This document shows, piece by piece, positions 30,660 through 43,909 of a stretch of 64,000 nucleotides of DNA. Within the stretch, counting starts at the first letter, position 1, and every line of letters begins with the position of its first letter. The stretch covers positions 1,178,001 through 1,242,000 of the forward strand of contig CANTFL010001445.1 of NCBI GenBank assembly GCA_947650285.1, in the 5' to 3' direction. Made by a program: the position numbers and the translations under genes. The notes under the pieces were generated by a model. The model made no database searches and was not told where the DNA came from. It saw only the letters and a list, made by a program, of their open reading frames with translations. Source of the stretch: Hyaloperonospora brassicae. Lineage: Eukaryota; Oomycota; Peronosporomycetes; Peronosporales; Peronosporaceae.

Positions 30660-33600
30660 TGCTGGTTACACTGAATTAGTAGCTCTCATTTCCCGACCTA
30701 GTCAAAGTCGGCGAGCCTCCTGGTTTAAACGGCTTGGCAAATATAAATATTGGATTTCTAAAGGCGCAGTTGTTGATCAACAGATGACTTAACAATCTTT
30801 GTTAGACTTACAAACTCCGTAAAAATATACCGGCCTACCTCATGTACTTGTTTGTAAAACTGGCAACGGTGTTTAAGAAATAAGCGTCGTGGCCGCTACA
30901 CCACACGCACCACAGGGACCCCATGGTCGACGTTCTATCGAGTGGTCACGGCGGTGACGCTGCTTTACTAAAGCTTTTGACCGGAGTGTTCACTATGATC
31001 AGCTGATACGCTTGCTCGACTTACATAGTTGATACCAAATCGCACTGCCATGCAACATTCAGCGAGTAACGTCACCCTGTTCATCTCTTTGCACCCTTTT
31101 AATTTATCGGTGTCCGGGTCCGATTCGAAGTCTTATATGTGTTCATAGTCGCCTATCTTCATCTTGCAGATCGTACTGTTGGCGTGTTGTCTAGATCTTT
31201 ATCATTAAAAGCAGCCCGAAATTCGTAGGTGGTCGCCAACGCGAGGGTGATACGACGACTTTTATAAAGCTCGTATCGCACTTTTGGTCCTTCGCGCCCA
31301 GGTTTTCTGTCTCTGCTGACAAGTCGTTGTTCATCACGTCTTTCTTGGTGGTCAAATTGTAGACCATTACGTTTCCCCGGTGATTGAATAGGTGATTATC
31401 AATCATAGTGTCACATCGGCTTTTTGACCGACGAGTACTCTCATTTTGACTGTCTCTGCGGCGAATTATCGAGGCCTCTCATCTTTGAGGATCAAATAGT
31501 CGACTGTTGATCATAAATTCCGCTACTTTGTGCGATTCTCCCCTACCATTCGATGCCTATTTATCTTTTTCACTAGATGTATTAGCCCTATTCGTTGCGG
31601 GTAGTAAAATTAATCAAGTCATCGTTTTTCCAATAAATCAAGACGTGCTTTAAATGATCTTTCGATTCATCTCCAATCCTCTCGTATTAAAACTGCACTG
31701 CTCGTGCATATCCATTTAGGAGAAGAAGGAAATTGCACATATATTCTGATTCCTGACATTCCGCCGGGTAGTATCTAGACCTTGTCGCCTAATCGTTCTA
31801 CGAGCAGTAGCACTTAAAAACACATTGCTAAGCAACTTCCATGTCTGTTCCGAGTTTTATGACAACTTTGGGCACCGACGCTTAGCCGCCAAGACCAGGA
31901 TCAACAAAAAAAGATTCTACCAGTTGCTCTGGGGTTTGCCCGTTCCTTTCTTCTCGTAAGTGAACGTCTTAATCTACCCGAGGGCCCCGTCTGACCTTTG
32001 TATTCATCCTTCAAATCCGGCGATCTTTTTCAGCGGGGCGTGAGTCCTTTAGTCGAGTACGTGTCCTCGTTTACTCAGTGGTTTGTCAAAGATTAAACGA
32101 CGATTGCAGTTGTTCGTCGAAGTTCTTCCACGTTTTTGTCGAGTCCAATTCTCATCATCGTCATCACCATCGTCGCCGTAGGGTCCTCGTCCATCTTCTG
32201 CTCTTATTGGTGAGTACTTCCTTCTCATCGGCGGGTAAGACATAGAAGTTTCCATATCGACTTCCCAAACGGAGACGATCTCGCCACTTAGAAAATATTC
32301 CCGGGTCCGTTTCATCCTGCTAACTCCTGTCAGCATTCTTCCACACTTGAGTTTCACTATATCTTGCTATCGACTTTAACTCTATATTATCGGCGGTTTC
32401 TCTTAGTAGCGTAGCGACATTTCAGTACAGCTGTTGCATCGTCAGGCTAACGCAGGGGATCGCGTTATTTCCGAACGCGTCTTTGAGCTTGGCTCTCCAA
32501 TCCTTTATCTGTCTGTCAATCACCTGTGAGCTAGAGATTGCCTCATCATGTTTGATGTCCTGCGACGTCTTGCAGTTGTATTTAATCGCGCGCAAGAGGT
32601 ACCCGTTGTACGCCGAGAGTGCCTTAGTGCTTGAAACGGGTCATGTTAAGATCAGCATGGTGCTGAGGTCCGACCATTTATTGAGTTTACCGTTCTAAGT
32701 GTAAGAAAGTGAACAATATGTAAAGGATATGAATTTTCTAAAAACGCGCGCCAGTCGTGTTTCGCCCCCCCTCCAGTCGCCTCGGGAGTGGCTTGTTAAA
32801 CTACAAGTATGGTATACCCCAGCCCATATACTTGTAATGTTTGATATATCAACTATACCCTAAAGAACATTCTATATATGACCTAGCGTAGCTAGAAGCT
32901 CTGGAGTCGATCGAAGTGTAACTTGCACTTCCAACACTACCCCTCGACGATATGAGACGAAACTCGCTTGGGCATATATAGTCCGTACCTTACTGTCTTC
33001 TCTGCAGACTCCGATTGGGATGTCCATCTTCTCTTCGGCCAACTTCTTTGTTGCTCGCATGGTAGGTTATCCTGGCTCCCCCATTACTCAGACCATGTCT
33101 CATCTTGACATCCTTCATTCGTCGTCGAGCTTGTTTTCTTGTTCTCGCTCGATCTTGACCACTTTAATACCACCACCATTCCATTCCACTCCACCCGACC
33201 CTCACCTGAAATTGCAGAGCATGGTTGTCGTTTTCCTGAACGCAAATAGCAACTGCATGTCTACCGAGCGCTTATGTAGATATCCATCGTCGGACCATGT
33301 CCTATCGCGGCATTATGGCCGAACTCGCTTCAGCGCACGTCCCGTGTACATCGCAGTCTTAAACCCTAGCGCTTCGGCTCGTAACTTGTTAAAAGCTCGC
33401 GGATCGTTTATAGTGAAAAACACTTGTTGGTCGAAGCAGCAAAATCAAAAGTGATTTATGTTATGTGTGAAACTCGTTCTAACCGTTGCTACTCATCTTT
33501 CTTATCGTTGCTTCTCATTTTGCTTGATCATTTCTTCATTCCGACTGCCCCATCAACCCTGATGATCCATTCTCATGTCCCTTTCGAGTCCATATATATA

Positions 33601-33719
33601 CGTCGCATCACCTATTATAATACTGTCCCTTAATGCGCACATACATGCGCTAAATTGCATACACATCCAAGATAAGCATTTGCAGAAATAGTGCATGCTT
33701 GGTCCGCCAAGAGCCTTCG
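30660..33719. other. unresolved, probably decayed element sequence
   Basis: Only short frames. 32357-32049 (minus) encodes an acidic/basic low-complexity segment (GDDGDDDDENWTRQKRGR). 33060-32872 (minus) is an unrecognised 62-codon frame. Nothing here supports a gene call. Confidence 0.35.
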
Positions 33720-36700
33720 TCAAGCCGTCCGCAATAATCTGGTCGTTGGCTTGTACTTAAGCACATTGACGTCTTTCATAAGCTTTTGGAGATAGAATTG
33801 GAACTTGATGTCGATGTGCTCTATTCTTGCATGAAAGATTGGATTCTTTGCCATCGCAATATATCCTTGGTTGTCTTCATATATAGTTGTCGCCGATCCA
33901 AGTTCAAAGCTAATGTTGGACAGTAATAGACGTAGCCACACCGCATTTTGTACTGCAGCACATAATGACATGTTCTCAGCCTCGGTGCTAGAAGTTGCCA
34001 CTGTGGGGAACGCTTCTACTTCCACGAAACCACGTTGCCGTACAAAAACTCGTAATATGTCGTCATTCGGCGAGAATCCAAGTCGCTTGCCCATGACGCG
34101 TCCGCAAATCCCAACACCTCTCCCTTCACCTCGCCGTGAAATACAATGCTGAAATCAGCTGTCGTCTAGAGGTATGTAATCTTGAGATAGGCCGCAATAC
34201 AGTAGTTTTTCAAATATCTTTAGCAGTTCTTGGCCTATTCTCCCTCAGCTAGCATGATGTATGGTCAAGTGCACATTGCGACGTACTTGAGTGCACCAAC
34301 TAGCTCGCAGTAAATTTGCTCGAGCACGACTTTGGCATCCATCCCCAACTTGCTAAGCTTTTAAAATTTATTTGACGGTGTGTGCATGTCCTTGCATTGG
34401 TCGCCACAAATTTTCTACCAAAAGCTTGATGTAAGCGCGCTGATTTATGCTGATTAGTTTCCTTTTCAATAACGTGTGATGTCGATGCCAGGACAGTATT
34501 TTAGCTCGCCGATTTCCTTGAGACTGAACTGGGTCTTGATTGCACGTCTGATATCATCAATATGCTCAGGTGTCTTCGCGCAGAGCATCAGGTCGTCCAC
34601 GTGAATGATCACGAGAGTAAATTGAGTATCCGATCGTTGCACATAGACTTAAGATCGGCGGACGTGCTCGTGAACCCTTAGCCTTCATGGTGTGAGTTCA
34701 GACGATGATCCGTTCTCGTGCCGCTTGCGTTGTATTATACAAAGCTTTGTTCAGCAGACACTTGTTGTCACGATTTTGCTAATCATCAAATCCATTCAGC
34801 TGGTCCATGTATATCACTTTCTTGACTTCGACGTATAGAAAAGCCGAGTCGTCAAGAAGGTTCTCTTTCATTAATTTCTGCTCTGCCGCATGTGCAAGAG
34901 CAACATTGATCGACTATTTTTTCGCGCCACCGAAGCAAATCTTTTAAAATCTGTCACTTTTGGAACCTGCGTAAAACCCTTAGTCATCAGTCAGGTCTAA
35001 GACTGCACGATTTCTCTATTCGATTTGCGCTTCATGCAAAATAACCACCTGCACCCGATTATCTCTTGTCCGAGGGTGGATTCGAAGCTTTCATGTGGTG
35101 TGATGTTACAGCGCTTGAAGCTCACTTTATATAGCACGCATTCATTCGTATTTTGACTTTCATGGTAGCACTTGACCATTGGTTGGTGTGCTTTTACCAT
35201 CCTCTTAAGCGCTAAAACAGTATTGTGCCTCGTAGATAGTGTCACAGTCGTTGAGGTTGAACAATTCTTGCCCTAAATTTGTAAATTTTTGCCCGTGACG
35301 CTTATCGCTTGTTTCTTGCGTACTGGTCTCACCTTAGACTCTTGTTCACGATCTAGTTCCGGAGTGCTTGGTTGTCTCTTCGGGATGGCATCGTTTGCCT
35401 TTCCATTATTTATGTGCTGCCAGAGTATAATACCGGACTTCCTGGTGCAGGCGTGCATAACCTTCATCGCTAGTTGCGTGACCAGTTGATCCAAATTATC
35501 CTCACCGTCACTCAAAACTTCCATGACACCTGGCGTGTATTCGTTGTAGGATTAATCCATCGGAGTTTCCTTAAAAATGACAATCCGGGATATTATAGAT
35601 ATTCCAGTGTTGGTATGATGAAGTCGATATACTTTGTGTTGCTTGGTATATCAAAAAAGCATTCGAAGCACACCGGAGGGTTCCAGCTTGATTCGCTTTG
35701 CTGTAGAAATACGCGTGTAGCAAAGAATTCAAACACTCTGTATATATCCCTGCAAGGTTTTTGCTTGAATTTTATATCAAATGGGCTTGGTTTTGGACTT
35801 AGAGCGATTTAAGGGATGTTACAAACTTCCACAGCGCTCATCCTCGCCTCACACGTGTAATTCTTGTCCATCTATGCCTCGTTCAGCATACAACGCGTCA
35901 TCATAACTAGTGTGCAATTTAGCTGCTCTGCCATGCCATTCTGATCCGGCTTATATGGCACCTTCAACTCCTGCTTGATCATATTTTTCCGACAAAATCG
36001 AGTCATATCGTTATTTCAAGAATTCCTGCCGTTTTGATTGCGTGGTACCAATACGTGTAAGCCGCATTCGAGCTTGATATCGTGACAGACATGTTGAAAC
36101 GCTTTCGTGACACCAGTCTTCTTGCGTAGCGCGAAGACCATCGCATAACGTGTTTTTATTATCATAAAAGTCGCGACGAAGCGGTATTTTGATCTATATT
36201 CTGATGTTATTATATAAAAAACATCCGATCATATCATCTAGCCTACACGGTGACCCTCACTTGCTGCTGTTTTAGCTGCAGGGTGTTGAAATTCTTGCGG
36301 ACTTTATTGGCTGTCGCGAACATATGACAGATGAATGATTGGTATATGTATTTTTCTCGTATACAGCTGTCTTTATCAGCTTGATAGTTTTTAATAACGA
36401 TACGTGTCTGATTCGGTGATGCCACCATTCGACTTCATTTCATACCACATGGCATTTAAAAGACATCTTCGACAGTGCGTTTTAAAAGCATTCCACATCG
36501 CATTCCTGTCGCGACGATTCGCCCGCTCCTTCATCAGTACATCCGTCACTGTTCATCTTTTCATTCATCATGCGCACATTAGCGGCTGATAGCGAGAACA
36601 ATTTCTTGTTGAAGTCGTCTACGAGGATCGTATTCTCTAGACGCGCATTGGTCCACAATGTGCCGTTCCAAACATTCAATACCAATAAGCCATGTCCGGG

Positions 36701-36934
36701 CATCTAAAAGGTCGCATTAATTTTACGCTATTCATTGCGATCTGTTACCAATTAGGTGTAGTTGATAAACGCGACTTTGTCCCTGCACAGATGTGCCGTT
36801 AATTCACTTTCCATATATCATCAACCGCTTTAATTTCCTTGAGTGGCGTTAAACACCACATTCAATTGATCTTCTTGTCTCACTCCACAAATCTGTTACG
36901 TGTTTAGGCAGTCGAGCAGAAATGGTTGTGGTGG
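33720..36934 (-). mobile_element. Ty1/copia remnant, truncated
   Basis: Minus-strand copia order. A GAG-pre-integrase piece lies at 36703-36482 (NGTLWTNARLENTILVDDF), then an unresolved integrase region, then RT with HVDDLMLCAKTPEHIDDIRRA near 34560-34610 (YVDD changed to HVDD), and RNase H at 34094-33720 (VATSSTEAENMSLCAAVQ, IYEDNQGYIAMAKNP, HIDIKFQF). The 5' part (gag and 5' LTR) is missing at the junction with the family-C LTR at 36935. No LTR pair found. Confidence 0.8.
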
Positions 36935-38154
36935 TGTGGTGATCACAATTTCTGGTGATCTCGACTCTTCACTGGCGCCCGGACGACCGAATAATGTAGA
37001 GGGTACCCCGATTCCGTGCTCTGTGTCTTCTTGATCACCTTGTGTACTCGTCGATGAGGGACTTGCGCTCTTCTTGATGGACTTGAGCTGAAGCTGAACT
37101 TGACCGTTTTAGTGATCGGGTGGAAATTCTCCACCCCGTCAAACGTGAGGTGGATCGCGTGGAAGTTCTTTACTCGATCGCTTATGACTTGGGCGCTCTC
37201 CCAGAGTCGCCTGTATCCATAGTTCATGCTTGATCCTCGACCCTTCTTACCACTTGAGCCGTCTCGAGATCTTGAATCCGAACCGTTAGGTTCTCTGCTT
37301 CCAATCGCAGTTGAGAAGTGAGAACTGATGTCTCGCCTGGCCAAACAATCCAAAGGTGAATTTTGCATCGACACAGGCCGCTCACTATTCGTCGGGAGGC
37401 CAAAGATCCCACTCGGGAGAAGTCGACGCGTGTCTTTTGTTGCAAATTCAATTCTGTTTGATGTCAACCAACCAAATACAAATTCTATGACTATGCCTAT
37501 CGTTTCGCTAGATCTCTGTTGCCTATCTCATGTCTATGTCATTTACCTCTTGCATCATGTGTTCCACAGCATACATTTCGTATTGAATCACGGGGTAGTG
37601 GATTGTGGTGCAGTGGATTGCCTGGTAGTGGAATGGGGTGCAGTGGATCGTGCCATATTGTCCGCAATAATTATGCGCTCACACAATCAAGCGGTACACA
37701 TCCAGGATGGATCGTGGTCAATCTCTCGAGTCTTTAATCGAGCACATCCCGTCAAGTTGTTGTCACTTCTGAGACCTCGCATGTTTGATGATCTTGACGA
37801 TTCACTCCTTCAGCCTGAGTTCATATTCACCTTTCTTCCATTGTCGTTATCGCTCCGGTAATACAGATGCTGTTCACCTTTTAAATGATCCGGTCTTTGA
37901 AGCTTGGTGATCCAAGCCCTTGGCCGCGGAACGTGATCGGTCGTTAGTCGATCCTTGACTATACTCCTTCTTGAACTTTAGGCAAATCATTCCGCATAAT
38001 TTCCACAGTCGTTTTCTGTCATCCAGTCTAGTGATCCCATCATTCGTGCCAACGGGCCTATCTTTAAGCGCACTGCACCAATCATATCGATCTCGCACTT
38101 AATGCGGTTTTCACGATCCACCTTTCCATCGTTATTCATCTGCGCCATTCCACA
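36935..38154 (-). repeat. family-C 3' LTR
   Basis: On the minus strand it runs TGTGGAATGGCGC to GATCACCACA, with TGTGG/CCACA inverted ends. Two overlapping open frames inside (36943-37467 and 37328-37861) occur in both LTRs and are judged incidental. Confidence 0.95.
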
Positions 38155-38170
38155 GTCGTCCCCTGCACTG
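38155..38170 (-). other. family-C polypurine tract
   Basis: On the minus strand AGTGCAGGGGACGAC abuts the 3' LTR. Confidence 0.6.
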
Positions 38171-38430
38171 GCAGTCGACATACAGTGTCGATCGACTGCG
38201 CACCCACAACGCCCATGGATCCTGCATCGTCCAAACCTTTTAACTTGGAGGCTGATAATAAGATCCCGCCTTCTCGTCCACTGCCGGTTTTGACTGGCGG
38301 AAGTCATGTCGTGTTTTCTTCGTCTCGGTGGGAGCTACATCCCTTTTGAATCGCGATCCTATGACTATGGGGATCGCGGCACTCTACGATTAACTGGATT
38401 TCAGGATGCAATTTTGCAGACTACCATTCG

Positions 38431-40283
38431 TTGACGGAAGCATGTCGGGACCAGAATCTGAAGATCGACCATATGCAACCTAAATTGCGATCCAAAACCA
38501 AGATCGCCCCGCGCTTAGCGGCCTATGTCCAAAAGAGTTATCTCGGCATCGAGACCGAGTGTCAGAACTTGATTAAGAGGTCACGCGGGTTACAGACGGA
38601 GCTGGCACGACCCTTGGGTCAAGATCACGTGATCCGATAATTCATGACGGCTCTCTTAAATGCCGAAAGAAAGTTCGAGCAAAAACAGGATCCGCGCATT
38701 AGTGAATTGCTCATCGCCCAACGGCAAGTGGAAGCGTTGACTTCGCGCCTGGCTGATGCGGAACAGAATTCGTTTGGCGCTCTTCAAGTGAGACATCCAA
38801 GGCATCCAAGTAAAAGCGATGCATCAGCAAAGTGTATAAGAATCTTGAAACGGCCAGAATGGCGTTGGAAGATATGTCAAAGACATATTAAGGCCACCTC
38901 CGCGCACAAGAACGCGTAGAGGCGGAGCTGTAGCGGATGCGATCGGACCTCGCGGATCGGGACGCCTAGGTAGATCATATCATATACGCAGTCAAGAATC
39001 GGGCTGGGAACATAAATGTATTTAGTTGATTAGTAATCGAGGCGTGATCCTGACTCAATGGCTCAATTAGCTTATGGGTCGCTCCGAATTCTTTTTAATG
39101 TCCTGTACACGGCTTTAGCTACCATCCCACCAGCAAGCGATCCAGTTCCACGGATCCCAATCTCCCGATCGAGCATCCCCGCGCCGCAAAGATGACGCTA
39201 TCCCGAACAAAATCGGTGGATACTCGCTCGCCCAAGTCAGCCGGTGAATCCCCGCGATCCACTAGACTAGTGCGATCTGCCCAATTTTCTAGATCGGATG
39301 GAACACCTCGCGTCTCTGCGCGATCTGACAGATCAACTCGCTCAGAAGCGTCCAAGCCCACGTCCGGATCTATACGGGTTCCGTCATATCAAGGCACTGC
39401 GAGTAAAAAGAGATCCTCCTTTTGAACCGGAAGTAAGTGGGTCCAGGAGCTTCCAGCCAGCAATCCAACGTTTTCCAATACAGAACCATTCGACTCTTCT
39501 GAAGAAGGCACTCTGGCCGCTTTGTCTGGATCGCGCTCTTCGTTGCGGCGCTGTGGATTGTCGAGCAATGCTCCGCATTATTCCGGATCGACGCCTTCCG
39601 TAGTTCACATGGATATCCAAAGTCTTAAGTCTTTGTCGCCTCCACCTTCTAATGGATCCACACTGCCTGCAAAGCGCCCAGTTTCGAAGGTAGACATTTT
39701 CGGCGAAGCTTCAAGCGACTCCGACGGGTAGGTCAGCATGACCAGCGACGCGCGGGATGCCGAAAATGCCCTGCTTCCGCCAGCTGAATACGACCGTTTA
39801 GCCCCGACCCGGGTTTCCCGCCCTATATGGTTTCCCGGATACCGCGATCGGGTACCATGGTCTGACCACCATGTATACCTGTGGTCGGCAACTTGTTTTA
39901 GCTTGACAAGCGTGGCAAAGCTGGACGTAAATACCTTGATTAAGCATCACACGCGTCCGAAAGGGTACATCTTTCCAGCACACACAGCTTTTCGACCCCA
40001 ACGCTGCGCCTCCTAAATCCGACATTTGAGCCGAGGTGGTCATCTCGGCTCAAGTGTTGGCGCTGTACCAGCAATATCCCTGGAATCAATTTTAAGCCAA
40101 TTCACAACGGTCTCTTTTCGCGCGACTTGTTGTTTTGCAGAGTTGTCGTCCATGTATCGCGATTTCAAGACCCAACACCGTCAGGCTATGTGGGAAGCGA
40201 TCCACGCCGTATACCTGCCAATCGAGCAGCGCGATCGCTATCCAGAGCTAGCGCAGCTTTACAAGCAGCGCAAACAGCGGTAA
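38431..40283 (+). pseudogene. antisense coding block of family C
   Basis: Frames on the + strand, antisense to the element. 38431-38919 is one frame interrupted by a TAA at 38638-38640. It is charged and heptad-like (LLNAERKFEQKQD, QRQVEALTSRLADAEQN) and continues in another frame (NLETARMALEDMSKTY), suggesting a coiled coil. 39190-39730 is Ser/Pro/Arg-rich (SAGESPRSTRL, SLSPPPSNGSTL). 39738-40283 looks more like a folded domain (PIWFPGYRDRVPW, YRDFKTQHRQAMWEAIHAVY, QRDRYPELAQLYKQRKQR). Stops and frame changes break it. No function recognised. The family-C copy at the left window edge has no such block. Confidence 0.45.
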
Positions 40284-40612
40284 TCGCGAATCGGACGAGG
40301 TGGGAAAAGCTGTTGCGTTTTATCGATCCGGGGATAATGGACGGACATTACGATCTGGACCTGTTCCTGGACCTTTTTTTCATTCATCTTTCGTCGCCGG
40401 TCGAGATAAGTCTATGGCATCCCGTCTAGTCAATTCACAGAAAAACATTTCTAAACTGATCTTAGCATTGGCTTGTGTGGATAGAGCTGAACCCTGGCAG
40501 AACCAGTTTCGATACCGCATTGAAGATCACCCAGGGTCGTCGATCGCCTGCTTGTCCGGTAAGTTCTTCGTAGTAGTCCGTATCGATATAGACAGTCTAT
40601 TTACCTAATCCT

Positions 40613-40945
40613 TTAATACATCTCCATCTTTTTCCTCTTCGTCGATCGCCACATTAATTCATCTTCATCTACGGTGCGCTCCCAGCTGTCCTCCGGTAGC
40701 ATGGCTTCGCTGAAATCGAGGCGATCTGCGCCCTCAAAAATTAGCTGGTTCCTCGGCTGCTCCGGAAAGTTTTTTAATCGCTTCAGCTTAGTTATTTGTA
40801 ACAGTGAGAACAATCGATACATATTACTCGAAACTTTCAGCCGCACCACGTGTCTTCCGCAAAGTTCTCTTAACCGAAATATTCCGTGCCACATGTGTGC
40901 CAGCTTTTGGGCGTATCCTTCCTCACTCGATCCAAATCGAGCCAC
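40613..40945 (-). pseudogene. family-C pol tail without chromodomain
   Basis: KLAHMWHGIFRLRELCGRHVVRL and YRLFSLLQITKLKRLKNFPEQP are the SH3-like end typical of this lineage. It then reads LPEDSWERTVDEDEL as in the left-edge copy, but diverges immediately to a short basic end and stop. The chromodomain present at 70-294 is missing. Confidence 0.75.
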
Positions 40946-40977
40946 ACATGCAATCCAACCTCGATCTCATCATATTA

Positions 40978-41964
40978 TCATTGATTATTGTGTCGATCGG
41001 TCCGGCCCTCGATCACGATCCGTAGCCAATCGTCAACGACTTCTATCGCTCGCTGGTATTGACGTTGTATATGGTATCGCCATCTTCGGGGTTCTCGATC
41101 CCGTCGTTTGGTGCTATTCAAGGGCAACATTTCTTCCGACGTCGACCGTGGGTCCCAACTGTGGATCAGGTAGAAATGGCGTATCTCCTCGTACGCAATC
41201 CTGTGCCTTATTGATGGCAAACGTCAACCTATCTGCTTACTCGTCACGAATTCTCAATTCGTATCCGTGACGTACAGTTTGAAACCACTTTTTAGTTGTT
41301 GCACTATTCGTTCTGCTGTCCTATTCTCTTGATGGCGGTACGCCATATATTCCCGTTGTTTTTGCCCCGCAATACGATTGAACGCTCGGAAGAAATAGGA
41401 ACTGAACTCTGGCTCTCGATCCTTGCAGATTATTTCACTGACCCAAAGCCCTTGAATCACACACTCTTCGTAACTCTCAGCGATCGTTTTTGCAGTGCTT
41501 AAGGAACTCGACTTGCCGATCACGTATCCCGTGAACAGACCCGCCCACAACAATAATTCGGTGTTTCCTTTGAAAGATCGCGGTAATGACGGAATGTGAT
41601 CAATCGCTATTTTTTTAAAAAGGGAAGTGGCTTGAAAATTTCTCGGTTATTCGCCGCGAAGAACAAGTTTTAACTTCCCGTCGTGCAATCAACGCATTCT
41701 CCCACGTAGCGCTGTACACTCCTAGAGAGTCTTCTCCAGTACACGTTAGACCGGATTTATTAGTACGTTTGGTCTATCCTTTGGTGGATTCTCTCCAGAA
41801 TGTTGTGGTAATGATGTAGGAAATCTTGATGCAGTAGTTTTGGTATCACCAAACGAACCAGCTCCACGCGATTGTCTAGATACATCGTTGATCGATGGCA
41901 GAAATACAATGGTCCGCTCTTGTCTACTACATATTCCGAGCACATAGATTTGCCTCTTCGACAC
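40978..41964 (-). pseudogene. family-C integrase
   Basis: The core has KDREPEF (second Asp) and HQENRTAERIVQQLK (Glu) in 41553-41254. Upstream fragments at 41964-41746 carry other integrase-like pieces in changed frames. Several frameshifts; inactive. Confidence 0.7.
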
Positions 41965-42070
41965 TCAGCTTCGGTCTACCCCGATCAGGAATTACTTTAG
42001 GTTGACGATCTATTTCTCCTTTACCTGTGCTTGCTGAATTCTCTCGATTCTGACCTGCCGTAAAAAATCA

Positions 42071-42614
42071 TCATGTAGTACTCAAAGTGATCGTCGTCGC
42101 CTTACGGCTTACCTTGTGACTGTAGCTATTCTCACGACCTGATCGACACTGTTGGTTGCCAACAACCATTCCAACCGGTTCAACGAGCATTAATCCTGGC
42201 GATCTTGATCGGATAAAGTGGTCGATACTTGCTCTTGTTGCAAAGTGTTGCTTGCTAGTCGTTCGGGATTGATTACAGTCCCTCCTTATGTGTAAAATTC
42301 GTGGATCGGCCACGATCGAAGTTTCTCCATTGCCTTATGACGTAACAACTGCAATCGGGCATTTTGCAATCGATGTCTCCGTGCATCTGCCGTAACAATA
42401 AGTTAAAATAGCCACAAATGACGATGCGCCACCGTTCCTGATCGTCCAGGAAAATGAAACATAATTGCGCAACAGAGCTAAAAATTCTTTTTCGATTATT
42501 CCACTTAATATCGTTAGGTTTTAGCGTTTGGCTCGTGATTGTTACAGACAAGTATATTCTATTGGGTTCTTGTAGCAAAGCTGCAGATACTGCCCATTTA
42601 CTAGCATATATCAA
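42071..42614 (-). pseudogene. family-C RNase H region, two RNase H types collapsed
   Basis: The frame starts IYASKWAVSAALLQE (first RNase H, usually with Asp at the start of the motif) and ends RWRIVICGYFNLLLRQMHGDIDC. The latter is the core of the second, archaeal-like RNase H, with the usual GDSN reading GYFN. The next frame has LHIRRDCNQS, the end of that domain. The length is much too short for both domains, so an internal deletion is likely. Confidence 0.6.
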
Positions 42615-42675
42615 ATCACTGTAGGACTACCCGGATTGAAGTGTTCAACAATCCAAGTCTTCGCGATCTTGTCCT

Positions 42676-43869
42676 TTAGTATGAGGAACGAGTTATCACT
42701 TTCTTCCATCGACTTCTGTCCGTGGAGTTCAGGTCGCCCTCTTTAACACAGGAAGACGCTGGATCGCTCCATACTACACATATACGATCTGGGTCGCTGT
42801 CACCTTGATTTTTCCGATCGTCCACTTTTATATCGCCCCCTGTATCAGCGATACGATCTGGATCAGTATTCTCCCGACCCTTCCGATCGTCAACTCCCTT
42901 TTCACTTGGTATATGCGACTGCATCTTTTCCATGCAGCAAATTTCGTGTAATTCTGCTTCGCGTAGTTCGTATAGCACTGATGCATATATCGCAAATCTT
43001 TCAATGAATAGGCTATAGTAATTCAAACTCCCTAAAAATGACGGCATCGACCGCAGCGTTCGTGGAAAAAAAAGTTTGACCAGCGATCCGAGATCCTTCG
43101 GGTGGGTCTCCAGTCCAGTGAGTGATACTTGATGACCGAGGTAATCCACCTTGTGCCGTCCCCAAAAACGTTTCATCCGGCGGATCGACAGATTCCACTT
43201 GTCGTATGCACGTAGCAATCTATCTACTCTTTCGTACAAATCGTCCCACGATGTAGCTGGAATCATTATGTCATCTATGTACGATCTTCGACCTAGCACA
43301 TCTGGTGTTTGACTGGTGTACGGCTCTCCTTCTTTGAACACGTCGATACGTTTGGGCGGCTCCATAGAGGAGGCATCTGGATCGACCCCGATCTTCATAT
43401 ATCCATACAAGTCATTGTTGATCAGGCGTCGGTAAATCTGCGGAGCATTTTCTAACGCAAATGGCATCCGTAGCGATTCAAACAAGCCTGATGGCTTAAT
43501 GAATTTGTAAATACTTCTTGCTCGTTCTGTCATCTCTACCACATAAAATCCGCCTGCCATGTCCAGTGAGCAGTACCACATCGCTTTGTCCATGTCTTAT
43601 TATAGTTCGCTAATCAATGGCATTGGGTAAGCCATCCGCCTTGTCAACTGGTTTACCCGTCGATAGTCGATGAACAATCGAATGTCCTCGCCATTCTTCT
43701 TCATGATAACTACGATCGGCGAGTCCCAAAGTGATGTGGAAGGTCGTATAATCTTGGACGAGAGCAGCCCTTTACTCAAATCCGCTATTTTTTTGCGAAA
43801 CTTAGGTGCTACTGGCCGTACCCTTTGCGCGATCGGGCTCAGTCCTCCCGCGTCAATATCGCAAATCAC
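42676..43869 (-). pseudogene. family-C reverse transcriptase
   Basis: IVVIMKKNGEDIRLFIDYRRVN is followed, after a frame change near 43600, by YCSLDMAGGFYVVEMTERA, MPFALENAPQIYRRLI and SYIDDIMIPA (intact YxDD). Thumb-like sequence follows (YLGHQVSLTGLETHPKDLGSL). This is a gypsy-type RT with most catalytic residues kept. Confidence 0.8.
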
Positions 43870-43909
43870 CCCTCGTGCGGCTGAAGGAGTGCGTTTCCTT
43901 TACCAATAA

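Larger units (their letters stand above)
25820..32700 (-). mobile_element. family-F Ty3/gypsy remnant
   Basis: A heavily decayed element on the minus strand. Recognisable islands in order are protease (about 30400-30108), RT (about 28800-28415), a second-type RNase H (27227-26952) and integrase (about 26300-25820), which is cut off exactly at the family-B LTR. Gag (about 31-32.5 kb) is not resolved. An inverted repeat ACAAGTAT...ATACTTGT near 32800-32850 may belong to its 5' LTR, but I could not pair it. The long stretches between islands carry only scattered short frames. Confidence 0.7.

Noticed and set aside
33020..33454. 144-codon plus-strand frame
   Set aside because: Low-complexity Ser/His/Pro composition, no domain and no promoter evidence. 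It lies in a stretch between two element remnants.
36943..37861. Open frames of 174 and 177 codons (also 47985-48903)
   Set aside because: They lie inside the paired family-C LTRs, overlap each other on opposite strands, show no domain and are explained by LTR sequence.
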